Source: Tubulanus polymorphus (lineage: Eukaryota; Nemertea; Palaeonemertea; Tubulaniformes; Tubulanidae). Taken from it: a stretch of DNA of 64,000 bases. The first letter of the stretch is position 1; each line of letters opens with the position of its first letter. The position numbers and the translations under genes are program-made. Shown here piece by piece: positions 46,726-56,838 of this stretch. Location of the stretch: contig NW_027437458.1 of NCBI RefSeq assembly GCF_964204645.1, positions 1-64,000 of the forward strand. Direction: 5' to 3'. The notes beneath the pieces are model-generated. The model was not told the origin of the DNA and did no database searches. It saw nothing but the letters and a program-made list of their open reading frames with translations.

Positions 46726-48420
46726 ACAACGGTGTCTAATAATAAACATGTTGATAAGGTAGTATCTGATGAAATCAAAAAAGGCAACCTCCCTAAATCC
46801 GCAGTATCTCTAATTAATAAAAAACCTAGAACTAGTGTATTTTATCTATTACCTAAAATCCATAAAATAGACAACCCCGGACGACCAATTGTATCAGCAT
46901 ATAATTGCCCCACTGAACATATTTCAGAATTTTTAGATGACATCTGCCAGCCCATCGTACGCACATTACCCTCATATATAAAAGACAGCACCGATTTTTT
47001 GAATCAAATCAAAGATCTACCTGTTTGCCATGAGAGCCTATTGTTCACTATGGATGTCGAATCATTGTACACCGTAATACCACATAACAATGCCCTTGTC
47101 GCCTTGAAATATTATATTGAGAAAAATACTAATATACCATACCCCCCAACCACCTTATTAAAACTTGCTGAACTAGTCCTAAAACTCAACTGCTTTGAAT
47201 TCAATGGCTCATTTTACTGCCAAACATCAGGTATTTGTATGGGTACCAAATTTGGTCCTTCCATAGTCTGCTTTTTCATGGGACACTTAGAAGAAAGATT
47301 CTTAAACAATTATGTAGGGAGCATCCCTAATATCTATCTACAAACGTTTTATTGACAATATTTTTGGCATAACAAACACGCCCATTAACGAACTAGAAAG
47401 ATTCATTGAAAGTTTTGATTCTTTTCACCCTGCCATCAAAGTCACCTCCGCTATAAGCAATCCATCCAACTTTCTAGACATTACGGTATCAATTGTGTCT
47501 TCACACATTATAACAACCGTACATGATAAGGATACGGATTCTCATTCATACCTAAACTATCAATCGAATCACACCCACACGATCAAGGACAATATTCCTT
47601 TCGGGCAATTTCTTAGGTTAAAACGAATATGCTCAAATCATCACGACTTTCTAGCTAAAGCCGAAGAAATGAAATCGTTTTTTGAACGACGCAATTATCC
47701 ACGACGAATAATCAATTCAGCATAAAAAAAATGCGAGAATATTCCACGAGAAGACGCCCTTAGACCCAAATTTAAAGATATTGACAAAGCCTGTATACCC
47801 CTTATTCTCACATATAATGAATATAATGTGAAGGTAGCTAAAGTCATCCGTGATAACTTCAACATACTAATGAATGATGAACATATAGGTCAACTATTTG
47901 ATGACAACATTATAACCACGTTCAAAAACGATCAGAATATAAGAAACAAATTAGTTCGCGCGAAACTAAACCGAGCTGACAATGAAGTACCTAGTACTTT
48001 TACCTGTCAAAGAACTAGATGTTTTACATGCCCTTATGTATGCAATTCAAGTCACATTTATGGTAACAATTTTGAATTTCAAATTCGTTGTTCATTCACA
48101 TGCACTAGTGATAATGTAATTTACTGCATTCTTTGCCTTCGATGTAACATGAAATACATCGGTGAAACATCCCATCGACTAGGTGATCATTTCAGAGAAC
48201 ATTTGCGCCTTATTCGGAAAAACATTCCCTCTAATCCCATTAGTAAACATTTCAACTCCAACGGTCATGATACAAATGATATAACAGTAATGGCTCTAAT
48301 AACAATTGATAACACACATGATCGAAGAATTTAAGTATCCCAGCTCATTGAAAACCTAGGAACCCTACAACCATATGGTTTAAATCAGGAAGACGATACA
48401 TATAAACGGTCATAAATGTA
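46726..48420 (+). pseudogene. Penelope-like retroelement: reverse transcriptase plus GIY-YIG nuclease
   Basis: The first frame (46732-47355) has Penelope RT blocks FYLLPKIHK (37-45), GRPIVSAYNCPTEH (50-63), MDVESLYT (first catalytic Asp, D108) and GICMGTKFGP (167-176). A frameshift near 47340 moves on to YKRFIDNIFG, where the second aspartate of the usual IDD is asparagine. After a TAA at 47723 the frame continues to a cysteine-rich segment (CQRTRCFTCPYVC) and the GIY-YIG endonuclease (VIYCILCLRCNMKYIGET..REH, about 48116-48200). Another stop at 48332 precedes the conserved LIENLGTLQPYGLN. The N-terminus is missing. In active relatives the nuclease nicks the target and RT primes there. This copy is inactive. 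Confidence 0.92.
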
Positions 48421-49639
48421 TGTATTTATCTAAATGTGAAAATTGAATGTATTAAATTTGTTCTTACTAAGGACATGTGTTTCCATTGAAGTCTATGTAA
48501 CTGATAACTGTTGCTGTTTGTTGTTGTACCGAAAAAGGCGAAATGGCCGAAATATCTACAACTAAATGTAACCGCACTTGCCTAAAATAAAAACTATGCC
48601 ACCGTGCGGGCATGAGTCCAGAACAGCAAATAAAAAAACAGTAATTCGTAGATGATATATATATATATATGGAAGATAAGTAATTTATTAAGTCTATAAT
48701 TCAAAAAAAAAAATAACTAAGGTACTTAGAAAAAAAATGAAAATAAACAGGGCCCTTTTTATGAAACTTAGATCAGAAAAATAATAATAAAATCAATTTA
48801 AATTAGCTTAAATGTAAGTCAATGATCAATTAAAAATCTTTTTCCTCAAAAGTTTATAAATTTTAACTTAGCGTCGCTCCAAAAAGATCGCTCTGCCGCT
48901 CCCGAAATTGTTCGCTGTGGTTCCTGTTGCTATCAAAAATCTGTAGTAATTGTTGATCTGTGGTTCCAAAATTTTTAAACGTTTGCTCAATGCGTCGTAT
49001 CTGTCGAATTTATAATTTACACGTCACGCAAATATCACTGATGATGAAAGTCCACTGGTGGTACCCGGAGTTTGGTAGACGGAAAAAAAAACCAGTTTTA
49101 CTTAACGTTTTTTATCACCAAGCTGGTTAAACCTGTGGCCGTAAAACTTTAACTACCACTAATAACAAGTGTCCTTCCGAATCACTTTCCAATCACGAAC
49201 ACAACTCCGTAATGATTAAAATTCAATCCCGTTAGAAGTTCTCCAACAGTATAAAAAAAGTTTGTGACGATTATGACAACTGCCACAAAAGATTTCTTAT
49301 ATAAATTACGTATCAAGTTTTACTAGTTGTAAAAACTCAAAAATTGCAGGAGAACTCGAGTTGAGCTTCCTCCTTTCTCGAAATCTCAAAAGCGTCTCCC
49401 CTCTCTCCAAACTATCCACGCCCAACTTCCTGCAGGGGCTCCCTTAAAAATAATCTCTCAAAAATCCATTCAAGTCAAAAATTAGATAGTTTATCCCCTA
49501 AAATGGTGAAAAAGAACTTACCCAAAATAAAACTAATGTATTTAACTCCCGCCATATAATTGTGTAATTGGGGGATCAGGGTCCCGACTTATCGTGGAAG
49601 CAGTTGATTCAGAGGTCCTGGTTTTGATGAGAGGTCCTG
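48421..49639. other. No gene seen; short (TA)n tract
   Basis: The Penelope 3' flank ends near an (AT)n run at 48655-48670. The remainder is AT-rich with no recognised gene. The left end of the DIRS-like element was not found. Confidence 0.4.
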
Positions 49640-49651
49640 GTCAACTATGGG

Positions 49652-50629
49652 GGTAAGTCTCAGAGGCCTAAGCCCACTCAACACCGGGCGGCGGCCAGTA
49701 AGATCTTTGAGGCTCAGGAGGGTCAAGAAGAGGTGGTCCTCGCCCCTCATGCAAGCTACCGCGAGGAATTGAAAGAGGCCTTGGATTCCACATTATGGGG
49801 TTCAAAGAGAACCTCTCAGGAGTGGACTTGGCCCCCCCTGGAGTCAGGGGCGAAGGATAATAGGTTCTTCACGGCGGTAGACCCGAAGATAAGAGGGTTC
49901 AGAACCGGGTTCTATTCAACCCCGGGGTTCTCCTTCGAACCGCACACGTCGTTGGACGTGGACGCCAGCTCGATAGGGCTCCCGTCCGTTTTACCACCAT
50001 CGCTCTCCATGCCTAAGCAGGCTCTTCAGGCTCTACAGAGTTTGTCAGAGAGCTTGTGTATGATAAATAGCTTCCAGGACGCTTTATTAGCCATGCATGG
50101 TGAATTGTCGGCGGTCAAGGAGGTTCTTGCTAGAGACAACCCTGACCCCAACGAGATAGCCGACAAGGTTGTGGTCTTGGATAGGTTGTTACAGTCTTTG
50201 GCAAAGTCCTTGTGCCATCAGGTACCCTTAGCGATAAGGGTGCAAGCTAATTTGGCTCTGGTGGCGCGTCAGTCGTTGCTAAAGGATGCCAAACTTCCGG
50301 ACCCAGTGAAGAAGGCCTTATACAGGGCTCCGCTCGGCGAATCGTCTCGCTTGTTTTCCGGTTGGTGTGGTCCGGCTGCAGTCCAGGCACAGAAGATCAG
50401 GGAAACTCAGAGTAAGCCCGGAGTTTGGCGTATTCAGAAGAAGTCGGGTGACCAGGGGACCTCCAGTGTTGATTTGTCCTCCAAGCTGCAACAGAAGTCT
50501 GTTTTGGGTTCAGCCCCTAGACAGCAGTTGGGCAAGCCCGAGGCCCGGAATAGGTCCTTCAAGGGGAAGGGAAAAGGCCCCAAGAATGGACAGGGGTTTC
50601 GGAAGTTTGCGAGGAAGGACAAGCTATGA
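49652..50629 (+). pseudogene. DIRS-like gag frame, start codon missing
   Basis: The frame is open from about 49652 but has no ATG near its beginning, and a stop lies just upstream, so the start has been lost. The product is proline/serine-rich with a long helical middle (QALQALQSLSESL..) and a strongly basic C-terminus (SFKGKGKGPKNGQGFRKFARK), consistent with a nucleic-acid-binding gag. No zinc knuckle is present. Its end overlaps the RT frame by a few hundred bases in another phase. Confidence 0.6.
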
Positions 50630-52323
50630 AGGCCAGGGACCAGTGGGGGCCTGTTTACAAACCTGCGCTTCCCACTGGTCCGCCATTTTTGGCGATACCT
50701 GGCCGACTCGGGTTGTCTCGACTGGGTATCGCATGTCGTTCAGAGAGAGGCCGCCCTTGACCAGGACCCCGGAGGACATGAAGCCCAAACAGGGCCAGGA
50801 GCTGCACATAGATCCAGCCATTCAGGAGCTCTGGGACAAAAGGGCACTGGAATTGGTCGAGGATCCAGGGTCTCGGGACTGGTACTCGAGAATTTTTACA
50901 GTACCCAAGGCGTCGGGAGGTCTCAGAACGGTCATAGATCTGTCGATGCTGAACAAGTACCTCGATTGTCAAAAGTTCAAAATGACCACGCCAAAGGAGA
51001 TCATTCAAGGGCTACGCCCGGGTCAATGGGCAGCATCCATAGATCTAAAGGATGCTTATTTCCAGGTCCCTATCCACCCCAGCTACAGGAAATATCTCCG
51101 GGTGAAGTGGAAGGGGCAAGTGTATCAGTTCCGTTCTCTGCCCTTCGGGCTCAGCTCGGCACCCTGGGTCTTCACCAAACTAGTCAGGGCCGTTCAAAAA
51201 AAAAAAAAAGTTGCAATCTCGAGGGGTAAGGCTTTACGTCTACCTGGACGATTGGCTGATAGTAGGGGCCTCCCGCGAGGAGTGTCGCCACGGGGTCGAA
51301 TTGACCCTCGGCATGATACAAGACCTGGGCTTCAGAGTCAACACAGAGAGGTCCCGGCTTTCGCCGTCTCAGGAGTTCACATACCTCGGTATGGACTTCG
51401 ATTTGCGACAGGGACGCGTTCGCCCCACTGCAGCCAGAGTACTGAAGCTGTTCCAGGCTCTTCGTCCTCTGTTACAGGGAGTTCCCCACTCTGCTCGGTA
51501 TTGGAGCAGGGTGCTGGGTCAGATCAGCTCCATGTCAGCCGTATTTCCATTGGGCAGGCTTCACAGTCGGCCGCTGCAGAGGTTTTGGAAGACCGCGTGC
51601 GCTGCCTTAAGCCTCAGTTTGGATGCGTTTATGCCCCCCACGCCCCCCCATCTGTTGGGCGCCCTTCGATGGTGGATGCTTCCACGGAATGTGAGGCAGG
51701 GAGCATCCCTAGCCCCGATCCAGGCTCCAGTCTATCTTTATACGGATGCGAGCCATTACGGATGGGGTGCTCACGTCGAGGAGTCGCGGAAGGCGGGGGT
51801 GTGATCGGGCCGGGAGTCGAAGTTTCATAAACTACCTCGAGCTTCTAGCAGTGTTGAAGGCCCTGAGGTTTTTCGTAAAGAGGTTAGAGGGCTGTCATGT
51901 CTGGGTAGTGACCGACAACACAACAGTCCGGGCTTATCTGAAAAAGCCCACAACATTCAGTTGTCGGTGTCTCACCTAGCCGGGGCGCGGAATGTAGTGG
52001 CCGACGCCCTCTCCCGTCGGGACAAAGCGATCCCGACGGAATGGGTACTTCATCAGTCTGTGGCCAACAGGGTCAAGGCTCTGACGGGCCACCCTGTATT
52101 GGATCTTTTTGCGACCAGGTTCTACGCCAGGTGCCCGGTGTTCGTATCCCCATTTCAAGACGCAATGGCGTGGCAGGTGGATGCCCTGTCGATAGATTGG
52201 GAGGGTCTGCACGCTTATGCGTTTCCGCCCTCTCCTCTGCTGAATCAGCTGCTGTCCAAGATCGAGGACACGGAGTCGTGCAACGTTCTCCTGATAGCTC
52301 CTTGCTGGCCGGCTCAGTCGTAG
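50630..52323 (+). pseudogene. DIRS-like reverse transcriptase-RNase H, multiply broken
   Basis: RT blocks run GGLRTVIDLSMLNKYL, ASIDLKDAYFQVPIHP and FRSLPFGLSSAPWVF. A 14-A run at 51196-51209 then shifts the frame before the catalytic YVYLDDWLIVGA. RNase H begins YTDASHYGWGAH; a stop (expected Trp) near 51802 and a second shift near 51828 precede INYLELLAVLKAL and VVTDNTTVRAYL. A deletion then brings in HNIQLSVSHLAG..ADALSR. The DIRS-specific region DLFATRFYARCPVF follows, with another stop at 52321-52323 where tryptophan is expected. RT motif order and the downstream recombinase support DIRS over Gypsy. Confidence 0.88.
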
Positions 52324-52399
52324 TTCGTGAGGCTGTTACATCTACTTTGCGACCATCCCAGGCTGCTTCCTCAGGAACCGTTTCTCCTGTCTCAAGGGC

Positions 52400-53486
52400 A
52401 GTTTCGTCAGCACCCCAACCTGCAATGGCTCAATCTACACGCTTGGCCACTGTCGAGCGATCCTTGCAGAATCAAGGTTTTTCGTCGGCATCTGCCAAAT
52501 TTATCCTGGGGTCTAGGAGGTCGTTCACTAGGGCCCAGTATGATTCCAAGTGGCAGCTGTTCCAGGATTGGTGCGATGGGCGACAAGTTGATTGTCTCTT
52601 ACCCGCTGTAGCAGATGTGGCGGATTTTCTCTTGTTTTCGTTCCGTGACAAAGGTCAGCAGGTGGTGACTATCAAAGGCTATAGGTCGGCTATAGCGCAC
52701 ACCTTGAAGGCTGGAGGTCGTCCATCGGTCACAGATGACCCTAGAATAGCCCAATTAATTGCGGGTTTTTCGATTCAGCGGCCGCGGTTGTCAAGAGATA
52801 TTCCTCCTTGGGATCTGACTGTGGTTTTGAAATACTTAATGGAGCGTCCTTATGAGCCATTGGAAGTTCTTTCTTTGGCTAGACTGACCAGGAAGACTGC
52901 TTTCCTTTTATGCTTGGCTATGGCAGCTCGGAGGTCCGAGCTCCATGCTCTGTCGGTGAGGCCTGGGCATGTGGTTTTTGGTCCACTTGATCGCTCGGTC
53001 ACCTTGAGGCCTGGGCTTGGTTTTTTGGCCAAGAACCAAAAATCGTCTTCGGCAGGGAGGTCATGGACGATACCGGCTTTAGCCTATCAGGTTTCGGATG
53101 ATTTACCAGATGGGGCTCTCTGCCCAGTCAGGGCGCTCAAAGCTTATTTAGCTCGCACCTTACTCTTTAGAAAGGGGAGGGAAAGGTTGTTTTTGTCTCT
53201 GATGGAGAATTCGGACAGGGATATCTCTAGAGATAAAGTATGGAGATGGATTGTGACCTTGATTAAAGAGGCTTTAAATAGGGAAGGAGCCCCAGAGTCC
53301 CAGGAAGTAGTTTCGCGTCAGGTCAGATCGCTTGCTTCTTGGTCCGCCTTCATGGACGCGTCTATTGATGCAATCTGTAAGGCGGCCTTCTGGGGCTCCC
53401 CCTCTACGTTCTCGTCCTTCTTTCTTCGTGACGTGTCAGGCCAGTTAGGGTCGTTAACGGCCATTGGTTCTGTAGTTATGGCTTAA
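52400..53486 (+). CDS. DIRS-like tyrosine recombinase, catalytic residues altered
   Basis: The frame is open from 52041, but recombinase similarity starts near 52420 (the part before overlaps the RT frame). The N-terminal DNA-binding half covers SFTRAQYDSKWQLFQDWC to the 'RPRLSRDIPPWDL' linker. The catalytic half has the first arginine in AMAARRSEL and a conserved lysine candidate in FLAKNQK. The H-x-x-R block reads RQVR (histidine lost), and the position usually holding the nucleophilic tyrosine (F-Y-L-R-D) reads FFLRD. Two active-site changes suggest an inactive protein despite the open frame. A stop-overlapping hairpin lies at 53480-53509. Confidence 0.82.
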
Positions 53487-53509
53487 GGGGTTAGTCGTCC
53501 CCCTAAGCC
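53480..53509. repeat. Hairpin overlapping the recombinase stop codon
   Basis: GGCTTAAGGGG (53480-53490) pairs with CCCCCTAAGCC (53499-53509) apart from one or two central positions. Its role is unknown; it could act in transcript termination or belong to the internal complementary region of the DIRS element. Confidence 0.6.
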
Positions 53510-54212
53510 GGTTGACTCGCGTATTCCTGCGGACCCCTTTCTACCGGGTCCAGGGGATTAGGGTTTTTTCACTGGAAGGATTTGCGTGCGATTCAGGGAA
53601 TCTCGTGTTTCAGTTCGCTTTGTTTACTGTCTGGGTTTCACAGGGATGAAATTGGACATGTACTGTAATTACCAAGTAATTTTTGTTTTTTCTTGGGTAT
53701 GCGATGTTGTGGTAGGACAGAGGGGACTACCCGTGTATTTTTATTAACCCTTGGAGCGTCTCGGCAGGGATCGGATCTCATTCGTTCTGGTCGCTGTCTT
53801 TCAGCTCGAAAGGTGAGCATAGTTCTCCTTATTTTTGGAGGTCTGTGTTCGTTTTTTGGGTGTATTTGTTCTTCAACTTGGCCGTCCCTCCTCCTTATCT
53901 GTGGGATTCTGGCTAGTATGTTTTGCAGGGAATGTATATGAAGGGAATATTACAATTTTTAGTATGAAAATTTGTATTCCCGAGTATACTTACCTGCAAA
54001 ACATACGTTTAAGTCCCTCCCGCCTCCCCGCTCATTGGGTTATGTTACCCCAGAATAATATGAGCGTATTTCCGGTGGCGCCACCGGCTGGTGGTAGTAG
54101 GCCAAGTTGAATTTCGGGCGGTTATACCAGCAAGCTAAGGTTACTGGCTAGTATGTTTTGCAGGTAAGTATACTCGAGAATACAAATTTTCATACTAAAA
54201 ATTGTAATTTTC

Positions 54213-54300
54213 CTATTTTTTCCTATTTTCCAGTGCTTGTCCTATTTTGTCCTATTTTTATATGAAAAAGTCCTATTTGTCCTATTTTCTCTCATTTTCC
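54213..54300. repeat. TCCTATTTT short tandem repeat
   Basis: About eight imperfect copies of TCCTATTTT. Similar words recur at 55557-55610, suggesting that the MITE-containing DNA between interrupted a longer tract. Confidence 0.6.
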
Positions 54301-54632
54301 AGCTCGTCGACCACTTGTTATCGACAAAAATGTTCTTTATATCTTTTCATATGATGTGCAACACCATTTTGAGAGTTTGGTAGAACCTGCAGCATTCATG
54401 TTCAGTAAGTCCTGGCTATATAACTTCTTTTCTAATCTTTATATCCTAACATGCCCATTGATTTTGTTCCAAATGTCACATGTTGCTGTGCAACTGGGCT
54501 TTGGCTATATGAGGGTTACAATCATGTATAACCAGAGGCGGTCCGCCTCAGGTATGCATTGCCAAGTATCACCACAGGGATGCTCTGTTGTGATCTAGCT
54601 GTGTGCAGTGACATTATGTTTGTAAGTTTATA

Positions 54633-54720
54633 CAGTGTAACCTCGATATAACGAACTCCATGGGACTGAAATCTAGTTCGTTATATCAGGTGATAATTGT
54701 AATAAATCGAGGTTCCACTG
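54633..54720. mobile_element. 88-bp TA-flanked MITE (Tc1/mariner or pogo type)
   Basis: It starts CAGTGTAACCTCGAT and ends with the complement of CAGTGGAACCTCGAT, with TA outside both ends and an internal foldback of AACGAACT/AGTTCGTT. The end sequence is of the widespread CAGTxGAACCTCG type used by Tc1/mariner-pogo elements. Confidence 0.8.
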
Positions 54721-54738
54721 TAGATAAGATTTTAAGTA

Positions 54739-55340
54739 CCGTAAAAACCGGCGTATATGTCTACGCGGCGTATAAGTCAGGGTCGATTTTTTTACCTACA
54801 TTTCATGATTTTAACATATATCCGGCTTATAAGTCGAGTCCCTTCTCTTAGAAGAATAATTACTAGTATCATTGTATTGAATAGTTTGTTTTGATAACGA
54901 TGTGTGCCTTCACGCACGCCATTGCGCGTCAGCCTGATTGCTGCTGTGTGTTAATCAATAGACTGTTACACACACACTCGGGTATAATACACTACCATAC
55001 AGTGATACAGTAGTATGAGTCACACTCTATATATAGCCTTTATATAGCGGAATGTATTAAGCGCTGCTATGAGCGCGCATATATGAATACATCCTTTTAA
55101 ATGAAGCTGTGTCAAAATGAAAGAAGTTTTTTTCATTAAATAGCTTTATTTATCATGAATAATTATTGAAACTGTTATAGCAGTGAGAAGATGAACACTG
55201 TCTTTTTTGTCTGGTAGAATCAATATTTCTTTTACCTGAAAATACTTAGTAGAAAACTGTACTCGGCGTATAAGTCGAGGTCAATAATTTAGTGGTAAAA
55301 TCAAGGGTTAAAAACTCGACTTATACGCCGGTTTTTACGG
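54739..55340. mobile_element. 602-bp TA-flanked MITE
   Basis: Inverted ends CCGTAAAAACCGGCGTATA at 54739 and its complement ending at 55340 are flanked by TA. Several internal 'cggcgtataagtcg' words repeat near both ends. No transposase frame is present. Confidence 0.82.
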
Positions 55341-55765
55341 TAGTAATATTGTGATACCTTTTGTATTTACCGGGTACCTCACTGCGATGTATATTGAGTT
55401 GCTGCTGTCAATCAGTTAATTGTGAAATGTTTCTTTCGAAAAAAAGAAATGAAAAAATGTAATAAATTAGTTTTGTTTTCTAGTTTCAGATTACTGAAGT
55501 TCATTCAAGACATCTGTGAAGATGATGCTGCAGGCTGTATCCTCTCTTCATATATTAAAGTCCTATTTTCTGATGGATATCCTATATATTCTATGAAATT
55601 TTCCTATTTCTGGACACTCTTCCTTTTTTTTTTTTTATGGACCAGATCACTGGAACCCCTGATGTCGTGTAATACTGAAACTCTATTGGCTATTGACTTT
55701 CCACGATCAAAATATTCCAGTCGCGCAGGTCTCCTTCTCTCATGCCGTGATCTGACCGGTTGTTC

Positions 55766-56751
55766 TCATATGACGATATCAGAGTCATCTGACTCCGAAA
55801 CTGAGTGATCACTGACAGCATCACTAATAACGACTTTATTCGGGGGAGGCAAAACTAGACGATTCCCCTCGGAATCTGAACTGTCAGAGTCGGAACTGTC
55901 CTCAGAAAGGGGTCTTTTACAGGCACAGCCTGATTGCTTTTACTTCTTGTCTTGCCTTTATCTACGAGATTTGGGGTTGGTAAAGGCAGGAATCCACATG
56001 GAAGAAGTAAGTTTCGATGAAAAATACGTTTGTCCCCTAATCCATCTTCCCTCTGTACTCTGTAGACTACCTCTCCTAATTTCTCCTCGACGATGTAGAC
56101 ATCAGGCTTCCACCTAGGAGCCAATTTGTGTTTACCTTTGATGCCAACATTCCGAATCAGTACTCGGTCCCCTAGTTCTAAGAAACTTTTCTCCACTTTC
56201 TGGTTGTAGCGAGCTTGATTATATCCGCTGTTCTTCATAGCACTTTCTTGAGCCAGCCTGTATGCAGTATCTAGCTTAGATCTTAGATCACTAGCGTATT
56301 TAGAATAACTTTTGTTCTGATCTGAAGGTGTGTCTCTGAGATTGAAGAGCCAATCCACTGCGAGGCGGGGTTGTCGCCCAAACATCAACTGAAATGGTGA
56401 ATAACCGGTGGCATCATTTTTGGTACAGTTGTAGGCATATGTGAGATACCTCACATGCTGTGACCAACGGCTACGCTTATCCTCGCTCAAAGTTCCCAAC
56501 ATACCAAGGAGTGTGCGATTGAACCTCTCACACTGACCATTACTAGGTGGATGGTATGGACTGGAGAGAGAGTTCCTAATTCCCGCAATCTTCTTTAGAT
56601 CTCTACATAACTTGCTAGTAAAACTGGATCCTCTGTCGCTATGGAGTCTACGAGGGAACCCGAAATCTAGGAAGAAGTTTTTACCACAGCACCTCTGCGA
56701 CTTGTTTTGTAGTCTGATTTCTAGTCACTATAGCTCTAGAGAATCTTGTAT
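55766..56751 (-). pseudogene. Ty3/Gypsy integrase fragment
   Basis: From upstream, the translation reads AIVTRNQTTKQVAEVLW, then after a one-base shift NFFLDFGFPRRLHSDRGSSF (second catalytic Asp), PYHPPSNGQCERFNRTL (catalytic Glu) and the post-core region to HRNLLLP. The long frame stops at 55855; the other frame continues with an acidic Ser/Asp-rich tail (SEDSSDSDSSDSEG..) to a stop at 55766, so a second shift lies near 55920. The zinc-finger part, RT, protease and LTRs are missing. The upstream edge at about 56751 is cut by the LINE 3' end. Confidence 0.88.
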
Positions 56752-56838
56752 AGATTGATTGATATTTTATTTACATAGAACATATACAATAATACAGAGA
56801 CAAGAATTATTAAACACATGATGAAAATACTAATTTAA

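Larger units (their letters stand above)
49640..54208 (+). mobile_element. DIRS-type (tyrosine recombinase) retroelement, decayed
   Basis: The order is gag-like, RT, RNase H, a DIRS-specific region and a tyrosine recombinase. The stretch is clearly more GC-rich than its surroundings. The right end holds 58-bp inverted repeats (53949-54006 and 54151-54208, one mismatch) around a 16-bp palindrome at 54072-54087 (CCGGTGGCGCCACCGG). Such elements integrate a circular DNA by recombinase instead of integrase. A matching repeat at the left end is not visible, so the left border is approximate and the element may be truncated. Confidence 0.88.

Noticed and set aside
47828-48334. Stand-alone homing endonuclease (GIY-YIG)
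   Set aside because: The domain follows Penelope RT in the normal order of that retroelement class and shares its decayed frame.
49733-53486. Ty3/Gypsy polyprotein
   Set aside because: No DDE integrase or protease; a tyrosine recombinase and the DIRS-specific region follow RNase H.
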